Both the position numbers and the translations under genes were made by a program. A model generated the notes under the pieces. That model was not told the origin of the DNA. It did no database searches and saw only the letters and a program-made list of their open reading frames with translations. Source: Vulcanimicrobiota bacterium (lineage in GTDB: Bacteria > Vulcanimicrobiota > Vulcanimicrobiia > Vulcanimicrobiales > Vulcanimicrobiaceae). From it: a stretch of 64,000 nucleotides of DNA. This document shows, piece by piece, positions 25,207-34,030 of this stretch (positions are counted from its first letter, which is position 1; each line of letters begins with the position of its first letter). Where the stretch lies: assembly GCA_003168375.1 (NCBI GenBank), contig PMSI01000001.1, positions 682,001 through 746,000 of the forward strand. Reading direction: 5' to 3'.

Positions 25207-25850
25207 CCGCGGTGCTCGTCGCCGCCGCACTGGCGCTTTTGGTCGGCGGGATCGGCGTCCTCGCTCGACGCTTCGCCTGGGAAGCCGAGGTCGCACGCAA
25301 AGCCTCGCACGTCGCGCTCGGGCTGGCGGCGCTGCCGCTGCCGTGGCTGTTCCGCGACGACGCGCCGGTGCTGATGCTGGCGTTTGCGGCATGCGCGGGC
25401 CTGTTCGCGCTGCGCGCGGTCCCGGCGCTCAAGGCACGCTTCGGCTGCGCGCTGCACGGGATCGCGCGCGCCTCGTTCGGCGAGTTCGCGTTCGTGGGCG
25501 GCGTCGCGCTCGCGTTCGTGCTGGCGCACGACCACCCCACCGCAAACGTCGCGGCGATCCTCACGCTCGCGCTCGGCGACACCGCGGCGGCGCTGGTCGG
25601 GCGCAGCTTCGGCCGGCATCGGTTCGCGGTCGGCCGCGCGCACAAGTCGCTCGAAGGATCGTGCGCGTTCTTCGCGGTGGCCGCGGTCGTCGCCGCCGTC
25701 TTGCCGGACGGGCTCGGCGTCGCCGCCGTGGCGGCGTTCGCGCTCGCGACGACGCTCGCCGAGGCGCTCGCGGGCGACGGTCTCGACAACGCGGCGATCC
25801 CACTCGCCGGTCTGCTCGCGCTTCGTCTCTTCACGGGAGTTTCGCCATGA
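25203..25850 (+). CDS. SEC59/DGK1/VTE5-family lipid kinase-like membrane protein
   Basis: 215 residues, about six hydrophobic helices. Motifs of the dolichol/phytol/diacylglycerol kinase family are visible: RKASHVALG near the start, ILTLALGDTAAALVGRSFGRHRF, and KSLEGSCAFF. These enzymes phosphorylate lipid alcohols, usually with CTP. In this operon it could make a prenyl or other lipid monophosphate. ATGA overlap with the preceding gene and another with the next. Confidence 0.82.
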   Translation: MTAVLVAAALALLVGGIGVLARRFAWEAEVARKASHVALGLAALPLPWLFRDDAPVLMLAFAACAGLFALRAVPALKARFGCALHGIARASFGEFAFVGGVALAFVLAHDHPTANVAAILTLALGDTAAALVGRSFGRHRFAVGRAHKSLEGSCAFFAVAAVVAAVLPDGLGVAAVAAFALATTLAEALAGDGLDNAAIPLAGLLALRLFTGVSP

Positions 25851-26752
25851 CGCCCACCCTCGCACGCCCGCCGATCACCGCGCCCGACGACGTGCTCGAA
25901 TTGCGCGCGCGCGGGATCGTTCGCGCGCGGTGCTCGCTGTGGTGGGGCGGAATCCCCACGCACGAGGGTCGCCGCACCGGCTTCGTCGGCGCGCTCGAGT
26001 CGTGCGACGACGATGCAACGAACATCCTCCTCGCGCGCGCCGCGGAACGCTTGCGCGCGGCCGGCTGCACGCTGGCCGCCGGTCCCGTCGACGGTGATAC
26101 CTGGCATCGCTACCGGCTGGTGACCTGGACCGACGGTACGCCGCCGTTCGCGCTCGAACCGTACTCGCCGGTGGCGGCGACGGTGCCGTGGGAGCGCGCG
26201 GGGTTCGCGCCGCTCGAGACGTACGCGTCGTATCGCGACGACGCGCTCGGCACGCGCGACCCGCGCGCTCCGGCGCTCGAGGCGCGGCTGCGCGCGGCCG
26301 GGATCGTGCTGCGCCCGCTCGATCTCGCGCGCTTCGACGACGAGCTCGCGCAGATCCACACGCTCGCGCTGCGCGGCTTCCGCGACGCGGCGCTCTACGC
26401 GCCGATCGGGTTCGAGGCGTTCGCCGCGCTGTATCGCCCACTGGCGCCGCTGCTCGACCCGCGCCTGTGCCCCGTCGCCGTCCGCGACGGCCGGATCGCC
26501 GGCGCACTGTTCGCGTTGCGCGATCCGCGCGTGCCGCACACGGTCGTGCTGAAAACGGTCGTGCGCGACCCCGACCGCCTGCTGGCCGGACTCGGCTTCG
26601 TCCTCACCGACCATGCACGCGCCGCGGCACACGCGCTCGGCGCGACGCGCGCGATCTCGGCGCTCCAGCACGACGGGAGCGTCGCGCGCTCGCTGGCCGC
26701 GCAAGCCATCATCTTCCGCCGCTACGCCGTCTTCGGTAAGGAGCTCTCGTGA
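25847..26752 (+). CDS. GNAT-like acyltransferase-family protein
   Basis: 301 residues. The block AAGPVDGDTWHRYRLVTWTDGTPPFALEPYSP is shared with YghO-like GNAT proteins as I remember them. The second half (about 150-300) has the GNAT plan of an acceptor-binding helix, beta strand AGALFALRD and a possible cofactor-binding segment VVRDPDRLLAGLG. It probably transfers an acyl group to an amine, perhaps the amino acid group added by the DUF3419 protein (inference). Joined by ATGA upstream and GTGA downstream. Confidence 0.65.
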   Translation: MTPTLARPPITAPDDVLELRARGIVRARCSLWWGGIPTHEGRRTGFVGALESCDDDATNILLARAAERLRAAGCTLAAGPVDGDTWHRYRLVTWTDGTPPFALEPYSPVAATVPWERAGFAPLETYASYRDDALGTRDPRAPALEARLRAAGIVLRPLDLARFDDELAQIHTLALRGFRDAALYAPIGFEAFAALYRPLAPLLDPRLCPVAVRDGRIAGALFALRDPRVPHTVVLKTVVRDPDRLLAGLGFVLTDHARAAAHALGATRAISALQHDGSVARSLAAQAIIFRRYAVFGKELS

Positions 26753-28317
26753 ACGTCGCTCGGATCATCTGCGGGCGGGCCGCCGCGCACCCCGAACGGA
26801 TCGCGTTCGTCGACGCCGGAGCCGGGCGCACGCTTTCGTACGCGGCACTCGACGCGGCGAGCGCGCGCGTCGCGGCGGCGCTGCGCAACCACGGCCTGCG
26901 TCCGGGCGACACGGTGCTGATCGCGCATCCCGTGACGCTGGAGCTGTACGTCGCGCTGATCGGGATGCTGCGTGCCGGGCTCGTTCCCGCGATCCCGCCG
27001 CCGGGCGCGGACCTCGGCGCGCTGGCGCGCTGCGTGCTCGCCTATCCGCCGCGGGCGGTGCTCGCGGGCGGGATCGGCTGGGCGGCAGTCGCGGCGATCC
27101 CGGCGCTGCGCCGCGCGATGCGGTTCGCGACGGTTGGCGGGCCGTTCGCGTTCGACATCATCCACGCCGGCGTCGCGTCGGACGGCGAGGTCGTCGCGCG
27201 CGATGACGGCGATCCCGCGATGCTCACCTTCACCTCGGGCAGCACCGGCACGCCGAAGGCGATGCTCCGCTCGCACGGCGTTGCGCACGCGCAGATCGAC
27301 GCGCTCGCCGCGGCACTCGCGCCGTGCGAGGCGACCTCACTCTGCACGATGCCGATCGTGCTGCTGGCCGAACTCGCCGCGGGCGCGACCTGCCTGCTGC
27401 CGGGGATCGACCTGCGCCGGCCCGCGCGCGCCGACGCGGCGCAGCTCGCCGCCCGGATGCGCGCGCACGGCGTCGCGCGGATCGTCGCCTCGCCGGCGCT
27501 GCTGACGAACCTCGCCGCCGCGCTGGAAGCGCGCGGCGAGACGCTGCCCGCGCTTCGGCTGACCGCCTCGGGCGGCGCGCCGGTGATGCCGCCGCTCGCC
27601 GCCGCACTGCGCAGGATCGCGCCGAACGCGCGGATCCTCGCCGTCTACGGAAGCACCGAGGCCGAACCGATCGCAATCCTGGACGCAGCGGACGTCACGC
27701 CTGACGATCACGACGCGATGCGCGGCGGCGCCGGACTGCTCGCCGGCGTTCCCTGCGCCCCGGGACGCATCGCCGTCGTCGCGACCGAACGCGGCGCCGT
27801 GTTCGGGCCGTTCGCCGAAGACAACGCGCCGCTTCGGCTCGCCCTGCCGCCGCGAGCCGTCGGCGAGATCGTCGTCGCAGGCCCGCATGTCGTACCGCAC
27901 TTCCTCGACCGTGCCGACGATGCGACCACGAAGATCCGCGCCGGCGCGACGATGTGGCACCGCACCGGCGATCTCGGCTATCGCGACGAGACGGGCCGGC
28001 TGTGGCTGGTGGGGCGCGTCGCGGGCACGATCGACGACGCGCGTGGGACGCTCGAGCCGCTGCGCGTCGAGTGCGCGCTCGCGTATCGGCCCGAGATCGC
28101 GCGCTGCGCGATCGCGGGGGTCGACGGAATGCGCATCCTGCTCGTCGAGCCGCTGCCGAACCGGCGCATCGACGAGCGCGCGATCCGCGCTGCGGTCGCG
28201 TTCGCCGAGATCGACCGCGTCGTCACCGGGCCGGTCCCCGTCGACCCGCGCCACAACGCGAAGGTCGACTACGCCGCGCTGCAGCGGATCGTGCGCCGGT
28301 ACGCGCGTGTCGCCTGA
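26749..28317 (+). CDS. Acyl-adenylating AMP-binding ligase
   Basis: 522 residues. ANL-superfamily motifs: P-loop TFTSGSTGTPKA (about 160-171), YGSTEAEP, HRTGDLGYRD and the C-terminal RHNAKVDY, where the Lys of NAKVDY is the likely adenylation lysine. It would activate a carboxylic acid as acyl-AMP and possibly acyl-CoA. General form resembles OleC-like and fatty-acid ligases, but no OleA or OleD is nearby. GTG start overlaps the previous stop, and the next gene overlaps its end by 11 bp. Confidence 0.85.
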   Translation: MNVARIICGRAAAHPERIAFVDAGAGRTLSYAALDAASARVAAALRNHGLRPGDTVLIAHPVTLELYVALIGMLRAGLVPAIPPPGADLGALARCVLAYPPRAVLAGGIGWAAVAAIPALRRAMRFATVGGPFAFDIIHAGVASDGEVVARDDGDPAMLTFTSGSTGTPKAMLRSHGVAHAQIDALAAALAPCEATSLCTMPIVLLAELAAGATCLLPGIDLRRPARADAAQLAARMRAHGVARIVASPALLTNLAAALEARGETLPALRLTASGGAPVMPPLAAALRRIAPNARILAVYGSTEAEPIAILDAADVTPDDHDAMRGGAGLLAGVPCAPGRIAVVATERGAVFGPFAEDNAPLRLALPPRAVGEIVVAGPHVVPHFLDRADDATTKIRAGATMWHRTGDLGYRDETGRLWLVGRVAGTIDDARGTLEPLRVECALAYRPEIARCAIAGVDGMRILLVEPLPNRRIDERAIRAAVAFAEIDRVVTGPVPVDPRHNAKVDYAALQRIVRRYARVA

Positions 28318-29173
28318 GTACGCCGCCGCCCTGCAGCGCTACGAGACGCTGCGGCGGCGCGACGACGCGACGATCCACGCCCGCAGCGGCTCGATCCTGC
28401 TCGCGCACGGACACCGCACGCCGCGCGTCGTGCTGCTGTTGCACGGCCTCACCGCCAGCCCGATGCAGTGCGACGCGCTCGCGCGCAGCCTGCACGGTCG
28501 TGGCGACACGGTGCTCGTCCCGCGCCTGCCCGGGCACGGCGCCCGCGACCGGCTGACGACACAGCTGCGCGACCTGCGCGGGGAGCATCTGCTCGACGCC
28601 GCGCGCGAAGCGCTCGCGATCGCGCGTGGCCTCGGCGTCTCCGTCACCGTGGCGGGATTCTCGCTCGGCGGGCTGCTCGCCGCCTGGATCGCGCAGCACG
28701 AGAGCGTCGACCACGTCGTCGCGATCGCGCCGTTCCTCGGCGTCGCGTGCGTGCCGCGCGCCGCGACCGCGACGCTGGTCACCGCGCTGCGCACGCTGCC
28801 GAACGTCTTTCTGTGGTGGGACCCCCTACGCCGCGAGCGCCAGATGCCGGACCACGGCTATCCACGCTATCCGACGCACGCGATCGCCGAAGCGCTCGGG
28901 ATCGCGTCGGCGCTCGCAGGCCTCGCCCGCACGACGGCGCCTGCGACGCGCCGGATCACGATCGTCACCAACGCGAGCGAGACGGCGGTCAACAACGCCG
29001 CCGCGCACGACCTCGCCGACCTCTGGTCTGCGCAAACCGCCGGATCGGTGAGCGTGCAGCGCATCACCGGCTTGCCGCCGTCGCACGACGTGATCGAACC
29101 GCTCCGCCCGGGCACGCTCGCGCGCCGCGCCTACCGAACGCTCCTGCCGATCCTCCATGACGGCCGTACGTGA
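28307..29173 (+). CDS. Alpha/beta hydrolase (esterase/lipase-like)
   Basis: 288 residues. Nucleophile elbow G-F-S119-L-G-G, oxyanion segment LLLHGLTASPMQ, and a candidate catalytic His in LPPSHDVI near the end. Resembles bacterial monoacylglycerol lipase/carboxylesterase proteins. GTG 28307 lies inside the end of the ligase gene, closing the eight-gene operon. It could remove or transfer an acyl group in the same pathway. Confidence 0.8.
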   Translation: MSPEYAAALQRYETLRRRDDATIHARSGSILLAHGHRTPRVVLLLHGLTASPMQCDALARSLHGRGDTVLVPRLPGHGARDRLTTQLRDLRGEHLLDAAREALAIARGLGVSVTVAGFSLGGLLAAWIAQHESVDHVVAIAPFLGVACVPRAATATLVTALRTLPNVFLWWDPLRRERQMPDHGYPRYPTHAIAEALGIASALAGLARTTAPATRRITIVTNASETAVNNAAAHDLADLWSAQTAGSVSVQRITGLPPSHDVIEPLRPGTLARRAYRTLLPILHDGRT

Positions 29174-29182
29174 CCGCGCCGG

Positions 29183-29956
29183 TTAGAGGGAGTCGACGAA
29201 CGACGCGATCCGCTCGATCACAAGCTCCGGGGCGTCGCGGTGCGGGCTGTGGCCGGCGCCGGGGACGAGCAGCGTCTCGCTACGCAGGACGCGCAGCGCG
29301 ATCGCATCGAGCTGCGCCGTGGTGCCGTACTCGTCGGCGTTGCCTTGGATCATGAGGACGGGGCAGTGCACGCGATCGGCATATGACTCGATGTTCCAGT
29401 CGCGAAAACGTGGATCGAGCCAGATCTCGTTCCAGCCGGAGAATGTCGCATCAGCGTCGGCATGGTGACGCGCGAGCTTTGCCGGGAGGTCGCTCGTCGC
29501 GTACGCGGTCTTCGCCGCCGCGATGCTGCGCACGCTGATCTCTTCGACGAAGACGTGCGGGGCCTCGAGCACGAGTGCGCGCACGAGCTCGGGCTGCGAC
29601 GCCGCGCAGATCAGTGCGATCGACGCGCCGTCGCTGTGGCCGAAGAGCACCGGGCGTTCGATCTCGAGCGCGGCGAGGAGCGCGGGGAGAACGACCTCTC
29701 CCTCGTGGTGCATGTAGTCGGGTTCGCGAGGCTCCGCGAACACCTCGGACCGGCCGTAGCCGTATCGCGAGTACGCGACGACGCTGCAGCGCGTGCGGGC
29801 GGCGAGTCGCTGCGGGAAATCGCGCCACAACGAGACCGAGCCCAGCCCTTCGTGCAGCATGACGAGCGCCGGCCGCGCCGGGTCGCCTTCGTAGCGCACC
29901 GTTTCGAGCCGCTTGCCGTCCGCGACGACCTCACGCGCAGTAGGCTCGCGCGTCAT
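29183..29956 (-). CDS. Alpha/beta hydrolase in benzoate operon
   Basis: 257 residues. Nucleophile motif GHSDGA, with GNADEYG (Asp) and GAGHSPH (His) completing a likely triad. Its ATG overlaps the stop of the benzoate-CoA ligase gene (ATGA), so it is the third gene of the boxD-ligase-hydrolase operon. In this setting it may open a ring product, act as a thioesterase, or release benzoate from esters; the sequence does not decide. Confidence 0.83.
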   Translation of the reverse strand: MTREPTAREVVADGKRLETVRYEGDPARPALVMLHEGLGSVSLWRDFPQRLAARTRCSVVAYSRYGYGRSEVFAEPREPDYMHHEGEVVLPALLAALEIERPVLFGHSDGASIALICAASQPELVRALVLEAPHVFVEEISVRSIAAAKTAYATSDLPAKLARHHADADATFSGWNEIWLDPRFRDWNIESYADRVHCPVLMIQGNADEYGTTAQLDAIALRVLRSETLLVPGAGHSPHRDAPELVIERIASFVDSL

Positions 29957-31545
29957 TTGTTCTCGCGGGCGCGCAGCACGTGCCGCCGGATCTTGCCGGT
30001 CGCCGTCTTCGGCAGCTCGGTGACGAACTCGATCCAGCGCGGGTACTTGTACCGCGCCAAGCGGCTCTTCACGTGCGCTTTGAGCTCCTCGGCCAGCTCG
30101 TCGCGCGGCTCGATCCCCGGCTTGAGCACGACGAACGCTTTCGGCTTGATCAAATCGCTCTTATCGGCGACGCCGATCACCGCCGCTTCGAGGACGGCCT
30201 CGTGCGCGACGAGCGCCGCCTCGACCTCGCTCGGCGAGACCCAGATCCCGCCGACCTTCAGCATGTCGTCGACGCGTCCGCAGTAGACGAAATACCCCTC
30301 CTCGTCCTGGCGGTACTTGTCGCCGGTGCGCGTCCACTCGCCGGCGAACGTGGCGCGCGATTTCGCGCGGTTGTTCCAGTAGTGGACCGCCGACGTCTCG
30401 CCGCTGACCTCGAGCTCGCCGAGCTCGCCCGGCGCCACCTCGCGGCCGTCCTCGGCGACGATCCGCACGCGGTAGCCGGGGACCGGCAGACCGGTGGTGC
30501 CGTACTTCACCGCGCCGGGACGGTTCGAGACGAAGATGTGCAGCATCTCGGTCGAGCCGATCCCGTCGATGATCTCCACGCCGAAGCGCGCGGTCCAGTT
30601 CTTGCCGATCTCTTCGGGGAGCGGCTCGCCGGCCGACGTACAGAGCCGCAGCGCGATCTCGCCGCGGGCCGGAAGATCGGGGTGGACCAGCAGCGAGCCG
30701 AACAGCGTCGGCACGCCGCAGAAGATCGTCGCGCCGCGCTCGCGCAGGATCGTGCTGACGACGTCCGGCGTCGCGCGGCCGGACTGCAGCACCGCCGTCG
30801 CACCGACCGACATCGGGAACGAGAGCGCGTTGCCGAGCCCGTACGCGAAGAACAGCTTCGCAGCCGAGAAGACGACGTCGTCTTCGCGCATGCCGAGCAC
30901 GTCGCGCGCGAACAGCTCGGCGGTGCGGATCATGCTCGTCTGCACGTGCAGCGTGCCCTTCGGCTTACCGGTGGAACCCGACGAGTAGAGCCAGAAGCAG
31001 ACGTCGTCGGGCCGCGTCGGCGCGGGCTTGGCGATCGGCGTCGCGGCGTCCATCAGCGCGGCGAGCGTGGGATAGCGCGCGTCCGTCAGCGTGCCGCGCG
31101 GATCGGAGACGATGAAGCGCCCGGTCCAGCTCGCGAGGCGCGCGGCTTCTTCGTACGCCGGGAGCAGCTCCGCCGAGACGATCGCCGCCTTGGCGCGACT
31201 GTCGGCGAGGATGAACGCGAAGTCGAGCGGCTGGAACAGCGTGTTGACCGGGATCGGAACGACGCCGGCCTTGATCGCGCCGAGGAACGCCGTCGGGAAG
31301 TCGATCGTGTCGAGCAGGCCGAGCACGACGCGCTGCTCGACGTCGATGCCGAACGCGCGCAGCGCGCCGGCGCAGCGGTCGACGCGGCGCGCGAGCTCGC
31401 CGTAGGTGCACGCGCCGTACTCGTCGACGAACGCCGGCTTCTCGGCACGCGCCGGAAGGTTCCGCTCGATCAGATCGACGGCGGCGTTGTAGAACGCAGG
31501 TGCGGCGTTCTCGGCCGACGCGTTTGGTTCGGTCGACGCGGTCAC
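29953..31545 (-). CDS. Benzoate-CoA ligase
   Basis: 530 residues. ANL ligase with YSSGSTGKPKGTLH (P-loop), GIGSTEMLHIF, and the C-terminal TGKIRRHVLR carrying the catalytic Lys. The FVSNRPGAVKYGTTGLPVPGY segment is the form seen in benzoate/4-hydroxybenzoate CoA ligases. It activates benzoate to benzoyl-CoA with ATP, the entry step to the box pathway encoded around it. GTG 31545 overlaps the stop of boxD (GTGA). The frame stays open further upstream only because of high GC. Confidence 0.92.
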   Translation of the reverse strand: MTASTEPNASAENAAPAFYNAAVDLIERNLPARAEKPAFVDEYGACTYGELARRVDRCAGALRAFGIDVEQRVVLGLLDTIDFPTAFLGAIKAGVVPIPVNTLFQPLDFAFILADSRAKAAIVSAELLPAYEEAARLASWTGRFIVSDPRGTLTDARYPTLAALMDAATPIAKPAPTRPDDVCFWLYSSGSTGKPKGTLHVQTSMIRTAELFARDVLGMREDDVVFSAAKLFFAYGLGNALSFPMSVGATAVLQSGRATPDVVSTILRERGATIFCGVPTLFGSLLVHPDLPARGEIALRLCTSAGEPLPEEIGKNWTARFGVEIIDGIGSTEMLHIFVSNRPGAVKYGTTGLPVPGYRVRIVAEDGREVAPGELGELEVSGETSAVHYWNNRAKSRATFAGEWTRTGDKYRQDEEGYFVYCGRVDDMLKVGGIWVSPSEVEAALVAHEAVLEAAVIGVADKSDLIKPKAFVVLKPGIEPRDELAEELKAHVKSRLARYKYPRWIEFVTELPKTATGKIRRHVLRARENK

Positions 31546-33077
31546 CGCGCGATCTCCACCGCCCGGCTCGCGAGCTCGGCGAGCACCGGCGCCGGACCCT
31601 GCACCGCGGTTCGTTGATGGTAGAACCAGAGCCCACGCAGTCCGCCGAGCTCTTCGCCGTTGCCGGCGCGGCCGGGACCGCCGTGCAGGCACGACGGCAG
31701 CACGATCCCATGACCGGTGTGGCTCTCGCCGATCGACGGATCGACCAGCAGCACGCGGCCGTGCGACGCGCCGAGCGCCGCCGCCGACGCGGCCAGGAAG
31801 GCGGGATCGGCGCTGAAGACCGACGCGACCAGCGATCCCCCGCCGCGCCGTGCGAGCGCGTACGCCTCCGCCGGATCGCGATAGGTGACGACGGTCGCGA
31901 CCGGGCCGAAGATCTCCGCGTCGTGCACCACCGGCACGTCACCGTCCGCGCGGAACAGCGCCGGCGCGACGTACGCCGCTTTTTCGTCCGCGCCATGTCG
32001 GCGCCGGTAGACGAGCGTTGCCGCTTCCTGCAGTGCGCGAATCCCGGCTTCAACCGCGTCGCGCGACGACGGTGAGACGACCGGCGCGACCTCGGGCGCA
32101 GCGTCGAGCGCGGACGAGATCGCAGCGACGACGGCATCGGCAAAGGCTGCCGGAACGAGCGCGCGGCGGATCGCGGTGCATTTCTGGCCGGCCTTGGTCG
32201 TCATCTCGCGCACGACCTCGCGCACGAAGAGGTCGAAGACCGGCGTGCCGGGTGCAGCGTCCGGTCCGAGCAGCGATGCGTTCAGCGAATCAGCTTCTAC
32301 GTTCACGCGAATGTTCTCGCCGCGCACGTGCGGATGTTCGCGAATCGTCTCGCCGGTCTCGGACGAACCCGTGAACGCGAGCGCGTCGCCGAACTTCACG
32401 AAGAGCAGCAGGTCGCCGGCCGAGCCCGCGATGATCGATAGCGCACCGTCGGGCAGAATACCGGCGTCGGTCACCGCACGCGTCATCGCCACCGCGAGCC
32501 ACGCGGTCGCGGTCGCGGGCTTCGCAACGACGGGGACGCCGGCTAGCAGCGCAACCGCGGCTTTCTCCCACAGCCCCCACGACGGGAAGTTGTACGCGTT
32601 GATGTGGATCGCGACGCCGTCGATGGGAACGCCGATGTGCAGTCCTTGGAAGTTCGCGTCGCGCGCGAGCCTTTGCGGCCCGCCGTCGGCGAGAAACGAC
32701 GCCGAGCCGAGCGCCGCGCCGGTCTTCGCGAAATACTTCAGCGTCCCGATCGCCCCGTCGACGTCGATCGCCGCATCGGCCGGCGTGTTCCCCGAGTTGC
32801 GGCGCGCGATCTCATGCCACTCGTCCTTGCGCGCGGCGAGCACGTCGGCGATCTTCCCGAGCAGCTCGGCCCGCTCCGCGAAGCTGAGCCGCCGCAGCGC
32901 GGGTCCGCCGATCTCGCGGGCATAGCGCAACGCCCCGGCGAGGTCGAGTCCATCGGAGCTCGCCCGAGCGACGGTCTCGCCGGTCGCGGGATCGACCAGT
33001 GCCGCGCCCTCCCCGTCGCCGCGAACCCATTTCCCGGCAAGATAGCTTTCGAGGACGATCGGCTCGGCAGCGATCAT
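31542..33077 (-). CDS. boxD: 3,4-dehydroadipyl-CoA semialdehyde dehydrogenase
   Basis: 511 residues, aldehyde dehydrogenase fold: INAYNFPSWGLWEK, FTGSSETG, NVEADSLNA and the active-site Cys in TTKAGQKCTAIRR. The NAYNFPxWG and AGQKCT forms are typical of the BoxD/PaaZ group rather than general ALDHs. It oxidises the semialdehyde released by BoxC to 3,4-dehydroadipyl-CoA. ATG 33077 has GGGAGAG upstream. Promoter with a perfect TATAAT lies at 33111-33138. Confidence 0.92.
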   Translation of the reverse strand: MIAAEPIVLESYLAGKWVRGDGEGAALVDPATGETVARASSDGLDLAGALRYAREIGGPALRRLSFAERAELLGKIADVLAARKDEWHEIARRNSGNTPADAAIDVDGAIGTLKYFAKTGAALGSASFLADGGPQRLARDANFQGLHIGVPIDGVAIHINAYNFPSWGLWEKAAVALLAGVPVVAKPATATAWLAVAMTRAVTDAGILPDGALSIIAGSAGDLLLFVKFGDALAFTGSSETGETIREHPHVRGENIRVNVEADSLNASLLGPDAAPGTPVFDLFVREVVREMTTKAGQKCTAIRRALVPAAFADAVVAAISSALDAAPEVAPVVSPSSRDAVEAGIRALQEAATLVYRRRHGADEKAAYVAPALFRADGDVPVVHDAEIFGPVATVVTYRDPAEAYALARRGGGSLVASVFSADPAFLAASAAALGASHGRVLLVDPSIGESHTGHGIVLPSCLHGGPGRAGNGEELGGLRGLWFYHQRTAVQGPAPVLAELASRAVEIAR

Positions 33078-33089
33078 GGAAACTCTCCC

Positions 33090-33118
33090 TTGTCGTTGAG
33101 GCGCCTGAGCATTATAAT
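33090..33118 (+). promoter_or_regulatory. boxR promoter
   Basis: TTGTCG (33090-33095), a 17-bp spacer and TATAAT (33113-33118) form a good sigma70-like promoter with predicted start near 33125. The -10 lies in the palindrome ATTATAAT, which also supplies the -10 of the opposite promoter. Confidence 0.6.
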
Positions 33119-33138
33119 GCATCTCAGTGGATTCACAA
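33111..33138 (-). promoter_or_regulatory. boxD promoter and likely BoxR operator
   Basis: On the minus strand TTGTGA (33138-33133), 16-bp spacer, TATAAT (33116-33111). The coding-strand string ATGCATTATAAT (33122-33111) recurs as ATGCAGTATAAT before boxC. TGCA elements are, from memory, the core of BzdR/BoxR operators. A second TGCA lies at 33148-33151. Confidence 0.6.
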
Positions 33139-33140
33139 GC

Positions 33141-34025
33141 GTGATAGTGCATTCTCCTGACGACGAAGACGCCGCCGCCCTGGCCGCGCTCGGCGACCGC
33201 GTGCGCGAGCTTCGCGCGCGGCGCGGGATGACCCGGAAGATCCTCGCCAAGGACTCCGGCGTCTCGGAACGCTACCTCGCCCAGCTCGAGGGCGGCCAGG
33301 GGAACGCCTCGCTCACGATTCTGCGGCGGCTCGCCAGCGCGCTCGACGTGCCGCCCAACGCTCTCGTCGCCGACGCGCCGGAACATCCGGCCGAGCTCAC
33401 CGGCTCGATCGAGCTGCTGCGCCGGCTCGACGCAGCGCAGCTCGCCGAAGCCCACGCCCTCCTTCGGAAGACGTTCGGCGAAGCGGAGGTCGCCGGGCGG
33501 ACGGGCCGCATCGCGCTGGTCGGCCTGCGCGGCGCCGGGAAGACGACGCTCGGGAAGCTGCTCGCCGAGCGTCTCGGCGTCCCGTTCCTCGAGCTCGACC
33601 GCGAGATCGAGCGCGAGAGCGGGATCTCGTTCGCGACGATCTTCGACTTCTACGGCCAGGCCGGATTCCGGCGGATGGAGCGCCGCTGTCTCGACCGCGT
33701 CATCGCCGAGCACCCGCGCTTCGTGCTCGCCACCGGCGGCAGTATCGTGTCCGAGCCGGCCACCTTCGAGCGGCTGCTCGCGGCCTGCTGGACCGTGTGG
33801 CTCAAGGCCGCGCCGGCCGAGCACATGGGTCGCGCCGTGGCCCAGGGGGACATGCGACCGATGTCCGGCAACCGCGAATCCATGGCCGATCTGCAGCGCA
33901 TCCTCGCGGGCCGCGAGCCGCTCTACCGCCGCGCCGACGCGGAGGTCGACACCAGCGGGAGAACGCCCAGCGAAGCGCTCACCGTGCTCGCCGCCACGGT
34001 GCCGCTCGGCACCGACGCTGTCTAG
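33141..34025 (+). CDS. boxR: BoxR/BzdR-type regulator (XRE helix-turn-helix plus shikimate kinase-like domain)
   Basis: About 294 residues. N-terminal XRE DNA-binding domain (about 18-75, RELRARRGMTRKILAKDSGVSE), linker, then a shikimate kinase-like domain with Walker A GLRGAGKTT at 128-136, LDREIERESG and ATGGSIV. This fusion is the known architecture of BzdR and BoxR, which repress benzoate genes and respond to benzoyl-CoA bound in the kinase-like domain. Length agrees with BzdR (about 298). Start GTG 33141 or 33147; no ribosome site is seen and the predicted transcript start is only about 16-22 bases away. Divergent from boxD. Confidence 0.92.
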   Translation: MIVHSPDDEDAAALAALGDRVRELRARRGMTRKILAKDSGVSERYLAQLEGGQGNASLTILRRLASALDVPPNALVADAPEHPAELTGSIELLRRLDAAQLAEAHALLRKTFGEAEVAGRTGRIALVGLRGAGKTTLGKLLAERLGVPFLELDREIERESGISFATIFDFYGQAGFRRMERRCLDRVIAEHPRFVLATGGSIVSEPATFERLLAACWTVWLKAAPAEHMGRAVAQGDMRPMSGNRESMADLQRILAGREPLYRRADAEVDTSGRTPSEALTVLAATVPLGTDAV

Positions 34026-34030
34026 CCTCG

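Noticed and set aside
26749-29173. Ole olefin (OleB/OleC) pathway for the ligase and hydrolase
   Set aside because: No OleA thiolase or OleD reductase nearby, and the hydrolase is not of the OleB haloalkane-dehalogenase-like form as far as I can see.
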